Assembly (NCBI GenBank): GCA_943735955.1
Contig: OX030966.1
Location: 4,432,476 to 4,496,475 of the forward strand
Direction: 5' to 3'
From: Piscicola geometra
Taxonomy: Eukaryota; Annelida; Clitellata; Hirudinida; Piscicolidae
Length of the DNA: 64,000 nucleotides
Made by a program: the position numbers and the translations under genes. How positions within the stretch are numbered: position 1 is the stretch's first letter; each line of letters begins with the position of its first letter. This document shows, in pieces, positions 58,501 to 64,000 of the stretch. Below the pieces are notes generated by a model, which had not been told where the DNA came from, did not search any database, and saw only the letters and a list, made by a program, of their open reading frames with translations.

Positions 58501-61500
58501 ATTTGAAAAATGTATTTTTCAAGCATTTTAAAGATATTTACACACTTGAGTATTTAAAATAAACTGTGAAAACTCTCATTTACATTTTCAAATTGAATTA
58601 TTTGCATTTTGTTTTGTTTTAATAATTATATACAAAACACAATTTTTTTTAAAGTGAACTTTTTTCTTAATTTTAGTTTATTAGTTTTCGTTCTACATTT
58701 TTCAGTACCAAATTATTCAAATTAACTGTTTTTAATCTCTCACTAGTTGTAAAAACGCATTATCACATTTTTCTTCAGAAATTCAAAACAATGTATAGAT
58801 GAGGTAAACAGCGCTGTAAAGTATAATTTATGACAAACTAAAATCTCTAATGTGACAAAAAAACGCCACAAGTCCAAAACAGAATTTTAAAATATACCTG
58901 CTAAGTACTTTAAAATCAAGGCTTGTATAATTCTTTTGTCAGTCAGAAGGCTAGATGAACTGAAGTTTTAGGACTCTATTGATTATTCCAGTTTCCTTGA
59001 GTCACGTCTCGACAGAACATATTGCTTTCATTGGAAAACTAATAAATTTACACATCCCTTTTCTCATCCAGGCACTGAGAAGCTTTGTGAACCACGTACT
59101 CACGCGGTCAATCCTGGAACCAAGAAGGAATTTTGTGAGTGTAACTTCGACTGCACAAACACATACGATCCTGTTTGTGGTTCTGATGGACAGAGTTATG
59201 CAAACGAGTGTTTTCTCCGTAACACATCCTGCCATTCACACTTTCAACCTGTCTTCGTTTCCTACTTTGGACGATGCGGTGGGTTGTGGGGGCTACTAAT
59301 GGTGGTCAGTGAAGAAAAGAAGCATACTTTTTTTTACAATTTTAACAAATGATTTTTTTATTATGGTTTATTATTATAATTATATTTTTAAATAATAAAA
59401 AATTGTTTTGTTCAAATTTTCAACTCGGAATAATTACTTTGTTCGATTTAATCATTGCTGATAGTGATAGTGATATCAGCAAACGAATATTAATGCCTCT
59501 TTGGAGGCGTATAAATCCAGTCTCTTAGAACGATAAAAAAAGTTGTTTTGACAAATGCAAGAACAATAGAAAAATAATTTTTCATAAAGTTGTAAAAAAT
59601 TAAAAACATTCAATTCAACGCTCTAAAACGATACGATAAATTAGAAACTATTTTTTAATTTAAAAAATATTTTTATTTAAAAAAAAGATTGTAAAATTTT
59701 TTTTGAAATAAAATACTGAATTTATTCTATTGATTTTCCCGTCATAATCATATGAGCATGCCATCACTTAAAAGACTTTTTTTCATTTGGGTAAAATTTC
59801 CGAACTACTAAGCAATGTGCGTTATCCAAACAACAACTTTCCGAGAAAATTCATTGCTGCCATTTGGCATAAAACAATTCTTTTTCATTAAAAAACTATT
59901 TAAAAAAATCATTATTAGAATACAAAAATCATTATTAAAATGCAAAAAACATTATTAAAATACAAAAATCATTATTAGATTAAATAATTCATTTTCACGT
60001 TTTTCAGATCCAGATTCTCGTTGTGAAGGCAAGGTTCAGTGCAGCAACGGAGGCGTGTGTGACTCTTTGGAGTCGAGGCCTTTGTGTCGCTGCTATGAAA
60101 ACTGTTCCTTGTACTATGAGCCGGTATGGAGGGCTGTAAAGAAAGTGGATTTAAAAACTGATAAACATAAAAAAGCATGGGAAATGGCGTTGAAAAATAA
60201 ATTAAAGCATAAATTAAAAAAATATTTTTTTACAAAAAGAATTAATGAAATTTTTTTTTATAAAAGACGTAAAAAGTAGAAAAAATCAATGAGTTTAATG
60301 AATAATAAAGAGCTTATTAGAGATGGGTGTAGAAAACAAATGGTGCTCTGATTCAAAAAGACTTCTTTAATGGTAATACAATTACTTTGACAAAAACTTC
60401 AAGCGAATAAGTCTTCATTAGATTATTAACTTTATAATTTGTATGAAATGTTAGCCTGCGTTTTAAAAATATAATTTCATAAACTTAAATGTTTTTTTAA
60501 GTTGATTTTTTCATATAAAAAAAAGTACTTAAAAACAATGAAATGCTTTTAAAAGTTTTTATTTAAAAGGTTTAAAACGTCAAAACATTGACATGGATTT
60601 TGAAATGATCTCATAAAATCTAGAAATAACATTTTTAAAGTTCGGGATGAAATAGAGTAAGTTATATTCTATCCTTAAAAACTAAATCAAATCTAGATAA
60701 ATTTCACTTTTTTATTTAATAGATATAAAACTCTAAACTACAAGCAGAATTGAATTATAAATCGATATGCATGCAAAGAAACACTAACAAATAAGTTTTT
60801 TGCATCAATAACTATTATAATTTTTTTCTTATCCGTTTGTCTCCTTCAATAAATTCTCTTCTCAACCCTTCTCATTTTATCTTTTTCAAATGACAGGCAC
60901 TTACCTCCACATTAATGAGAAACGCCATTGCTCTTTTTAGAATTAAAAAGCAAACCTTACTAAGTTTTTTTTTTTTTCTTTAAAGAAAAAATTTAATGAG
61001 ACGCATTCGATGAAAAGAATGAAAAAAGACTTGAATTGAAATAAGAAGTTTTTAATTACGCATAAACTATCTTTTATAGGCTAAAAATTGTTATCAAACT
61101 ATAATTTAAGAGGAATGCAAAACAGTGTTTATAAGCTTATTTAAAGTCGCTTAAAAATACTTAATAAGCAAAAAATCCAATGCATGAATAGAGACAAACA
61201 CAATTGAAAATCAAAAACTTAAACAAAAGCATAAAATGTATATAAAATGTGTTCGTTTTATTTAGGTAGGTAGGAAACGGCAGGCGAACGATGGGCGCTT
61301 GCATACGCCCCGCTGAATTAATTTATCGCCATTATCATCGGACGACCATTAATGCTCGCAAAGGCATTCTGAAATTTGCAGCAGAAGAATGGCCGCTCAA
61401 GGAAATATATTTATGTGGATTTTTGGTTCGGTGTGAATTGTGATAATCTTGTTTATTACTTTTATTTTTTTTAATTAATTTTTTGCGTTCTTGAGAGACT

Positions 61501-64000
61501 TCAAAATGTTGTTAATATTTTTGAAGCTCAAGTGAGTTTAGTGAATGAGTCTAACGGATTATGAAATTGTTTTCTCACTAGCTCTATTAATTAAAAACTA
61601 GATTTTTCTTTTTTTTTTAGAGTCAATAGAATATTCCTACAAATAAACAAAATAATATCGAAAATGAATAATATAATAAAATAATTGCAGTTTTTTTTTA
61701 CTATTTGCACATTATAAAATAAGTTATTTTTATTTACATTTTATGACTCTTGAAATTACACCCACATTTCCATAATTTATGACCGAATTCGTGTTCTTAA
61801 AAAGGTCGAACATAATGTTTTTTCATTTAATTTAAACAAAAAAGATAAAAAAATACTTGTTTCAATTTTCCTAACTTTTAAAATTATTTTAGTAAATATA
61901 AATTTAAATAGTATATTAAAACTTAAATCATGAAATCAAACATTTTACTCAAGTATTATTACTTGTAAAAATTGTTTCAAACTTAACGAAATAATATCGT
62001 CAATAAAATATTAAACTCGATAAAATTAATTTAATAAAATAGCAGAAATTAGACGAGTTTCAAAGCCCATCTAATAAAATATTCATCCATTAAAACTCAT
62101 AAAAACCAGCTTAACCACCCAAAATGGTCTTCAAGTGCAACAGCCCAAAGCACCTACTTTCAAGAAACACTTTATCTATTTTTCTTTCCTTTTTTCTAAT
62201 TATAAAAATAAAAATTTTGATTTTTTAAAATGATTTTTTGAAAACTTAAATTATAATATTAATTTTAAAGTCTTTTAATATGTAAATTAATCTTTTTAGG
62301 AATGCCTTCTCCAATCTTAGTAAGCCCTAAAAAAAATTGCCAAACTTTTGAAAAAAGAAGAGTTGACGAATGTAAATGGTATTTTCGCTTCTGGGAATGC
62401 TGAGGCAAATCTTTGAAATGGCGCTAGCAAATGTGCACTTATAGACGAGCATCATTATAGTGGCGTTTAACCCGAAAGGCTTTCAGACCACAAAGCCCGC
62501 AAACTTCATCTACGCTTATGGGTTACTAGAGCATCGGTTGCACTCCAAGCTAGGAACATTAAGCGTTGGTCAAGTTGAGAGTCGTTACACACTCGGCTAC
62601 CCGTTTATCCTTGGGCTGGAAAACACAATAAAAGGACTTGAGAAAGGTTACATTACATGTTGTCGATACCTATCGCGTTTTAGATTGGAAGAATTTTCAG
62701 ACAGAAAAAGTAACAAGTGCATAATTTTTCTGTTATAAAAATTAGACAAAAGATTTATGCTTAAACTAAATTTAAAAAATTGTTTGAATTTTTTTTGTGG
62801 TTTAAAGGTTTGAGACCACAATTGAGAAACATTTTCAAAGCTTGTCTACTCACACTGTTATTTTGACTGTCAAAATATAAATCCAGCATGACTCTTCTGA
62901 GATCGTAGTGCGTCTATACTATAGACTCTGTAGATAAGCCCGATAGGAATTATACTAACAACAAATGTGTAACTGTTTGTTTGATATTTTTTTTACAAAA
63001 TCTTATTTTTTAGCGACTTTAAAAGTTCGTTTGTGGACAAAAAACAGAAAAAAATATTTCATGTTCATATTCCTTTTAAATAGCTTTGCAGCATCTTATT
63101 TTGAATAAAAATAATTTTCTTAACTTTCATATTTGGTTTGATAATAAAATATTAAATATTTAAAAACTTATTTTTATACAAAATGGGTGGAGGAGGTGTT
63201 AGACATGGAAAGCACCAAGTTCTCTTACATAACATTTGCCAAATTACTCAAATGTAGCATATTTCAAATAGATTAAATAAAACGTAATTTTTCCATAAGT
63301 TTCAAATCTTTATTCCTTCTTATAAAACAATCACCCTTGCGAATCATTCGAAGATGTGTGGTCGAGATGGCATCACTTACATGAACTCTTGTTTGATGAA
63401 GTTGAAAGAGTGCCAGGGTCAGAAAGAAATTGGATTGATTGGAAAGGGATTTTGTGCTGCAGAAAAACAAGGTGGGGGATTGTTGAGAAAAAATGGGTAG
63501 ATAGTTTAGTGGAAGAAAGGTTTTCAATTAAATAGTTGAACTACAGTTTGTTTACGAGCGGAAAAGGAATAAATTAAACCTTTTTTTTATTAAAAAGGTC
63601 AAAAATTGATTTTATTTAAATATTGAGTAATTTTTGAGATAGTCGGTTAAGTTGGAACGATCAATCAGAAAGAAGATGAGTAGAAAATAGTTTCAAATTA
63701 TTTATTTTTATAACTTAAAAACGTCAAAAATTATTGATGAAATAAAGATCGAACTAATTTTTTCCATAATAATACACACCTAAAAAAGAATATAAGTATC
63801 TAAATAAATAAAATTAAAGTATTTAAAATATATAAAAAACAAAAAACTACGAAAAATTAAAATTAAATTAAATTTTTATTAGCCAGATGCAAGACGGCCC
63901 AATGCCCTTTTTACAGCATTTGTAGCGAAGAAGATGAGGGCGACGATGGTGTTGGCACTGATGTCGAGAACCATCAAGACGTTTATTGCCTGTGTCCGTC
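49569..64000 (+). CDS. Multidomain follistatin/Kazal secreted protein (agrin-like), truncated at right edge
   Basis: Exons: 49569-49696, 50185-50228, 51135-51248, 53562-53769, 59072-59278, 60008-60123, 63354-63471 and 63893 to beyond 64000. Each unit is a follistatin-like Cys cluster followed by a Kazal domain: unit 1 DPCLGKLCSYGARCLCPERC, then VVCGSDGVSYDNDC; unit 2 SCQCTMTC, VVCGSNGLNYMNAC; unit 3 FCECNFDC, PVCGSDGQSYANEC; unit 4 CRCYENC, MCGRDGITYMNSC; unit 5 starts RCKTAQCPFYSIC, YCLCPS. Phase-1 introns separate most units. The first exon may begin with ATG at 49569 (MMMMVLSLFLGLSNSFSV, signal-like) or be internal with an acceptor near 49654, after a pyrimidine-rich stretch. The join 51248 to 53562 does not keep phase with these exact sites, so another donor or a missed exon is likely. 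Kazal domains inhibit serine proteases or act structurally, as in agrin. I infer an extracellular matrix protein. Confidence 0.85.
50640..50760 (+). mobile_element. Short transposase helix-turn-helix remnant
   Basis: The frame RRHNNVVKAAVETFGVTTHT followed by IDRIWKGG and a stop resembles the HTH of mariner-like transposases (V-x-x-FGVS-x-x-T-x-x-RIWK). A TGA just upstream and lack of any catalytic domain mark it as a fossil in the Kazal gene intron. Confidence 0.4.
50880..51005. promoter_or_regulatory. Candidate regulatory island with CArG box
   Basis: A GC-richer patch inside the Kazal gene intron with a perfect CArG box CCATAAATGG (50924-50933), a related inverted TTCATAAATGGGCG 30 bp on, and ATTTGCATAAAG (octamer-like) near 50996. 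Function is inferred only from motifs. Confidence 0.35.
51018..51112. repeat. (CAT)n microsatellite near Kazal exon acceptor
   Basis: About 90 bp of CAT repeats ending 23 bp before the acceptor at 51134. Confidence 0.92.
51249..51720. repeat. GTGGG-type minisatellite starting at a splice donor
   Basis: G-rich units (GTGGGTGGGAGGTGGGTGAG and variants) start with the GT of the donor after 51248 and run about 470 bp. They are potential G-quadruplex formers on the transcribed RNA. Confidence 0.9.
51721..53561. other. Intron of the Kazal gene
   Basis: AT-rich. C/A-rich AAATCTAACCGAATCCAACC repeats (53405-53535) form the tract before the 53562 exon. A missed exon is possible here because of the phase mismatch. 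Confidence 0.5.
53770..59071. other. Large (5.3-kb) intron of the Kazal gene
   Basis: Very AT-rich with homopolymer runs. No exon, mobile element or tandem array recognised beyond short AGT repeats near 55310. Confidence 0.55.
60124..63353. other. Intron of the Kazal gene with two GC-richer islands
   Basis: AT-rich background. 61265-61420 (AACGGCAGGCGAACGATGGG... with ATTAATTTATCGCCATTATC) and 62340-62745 stand out in composition. The second holds a 92-codon + frame (start about 62460) with no known domain and no clear splice sites. Either may be conserved non-coding DNA, an alternative exon or a nested gene. Confidence 0.4.

Overview
This window is animal nuclear DNA: AT-rich, with short spliced exons and standard GT..AG introns, tRNA-derived SINEs, non-LTR retrotransposon tails, a hAT transposon and very many microsatellites. 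The gene families (condensin NCAPD2, RNF13-type PA-TM-RING ligase, FBXO4, prune, an NMES1/C15orf48-type protein, a matrixin metalloprotease, a fibrinogen-related protein with a PAN-like segment, a tandem follistatin/Kazal protein) indicate a bilaterian. A lophotrochozoan is my best guess, but nothing here fixes the phylum. Gene structures were assembled by hand from conserved protein motifs, splice sites and codon-phase continuity. Most assembled exons join in phase. Several 5' exons could not be found.

Layout. 1-7.9 kb (+): C-terminal part of condensin subunit NCAPD2, entering from the left edge, with introns packed with GT/CA and other short tandem repeats. 8-9.9 kb: retroelement debris. 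10-10.8 kb (+): a complete three-exon secreted C-type lectin with a TATA box. 14.7-19.7 kb (-): RNF13-like E3 ligase. 22-23.9 kb (-): a single-pass membrane protein with three PPxY motifs in its tail. 24.7-27.5 kb (-): FBXO4 (F-box plus atypical small-GTPase fold). 28.4-28.7 kb: two tandem copies of an RNA polymerase I subunit (POLR1H/RPA12) exon, apparently dead. 29.2-31.3 kb: a decayed hAT element with terminal inverted repeats and a perfect 8-bp target-site duplication. 31.9-33.7 kb (-): a secreted matrix metalloprotease with its own TATA box. 36.3-38.5 kb (+): a PAN-like / FN2-like / fibrinogen-related protein. 39.5-40.6 kb (+): a small secreted protein of unknown family, with a broken copy of its last exon 2.3 kb downstream. 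41.8-44.1 kb (+): a complete four-exon NMES1/C15orf48 (COXFA4L3) family gene. 45.0-47.4 kb (-): prune-type phosphoesterase. 49.6 kb to the right edge (+): a follistatin/Kazal multidomain (agrin-like) secreted protein, truncated by the window.

The genes do not form a pathway. They are a mix of housekeeping genes (left and centre) and secreted matrix, immune-type or protease/protease-inhibitor genes (lectin, metalloprotease, fibrinogen-related, Kazal). The main points for follow-up are the intact hAT boundaries with internal palindromes, the duplicated POLR1H exon, microsatellites that begin exactly at splice sites in several genes, an unusual D-F-N in place of the DHH signature of prune, and a 24-bp-arm near-perfect palindrome at 24.0 kb. 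I found no CRISPR array, rRNA or free-standing tRNA gene.
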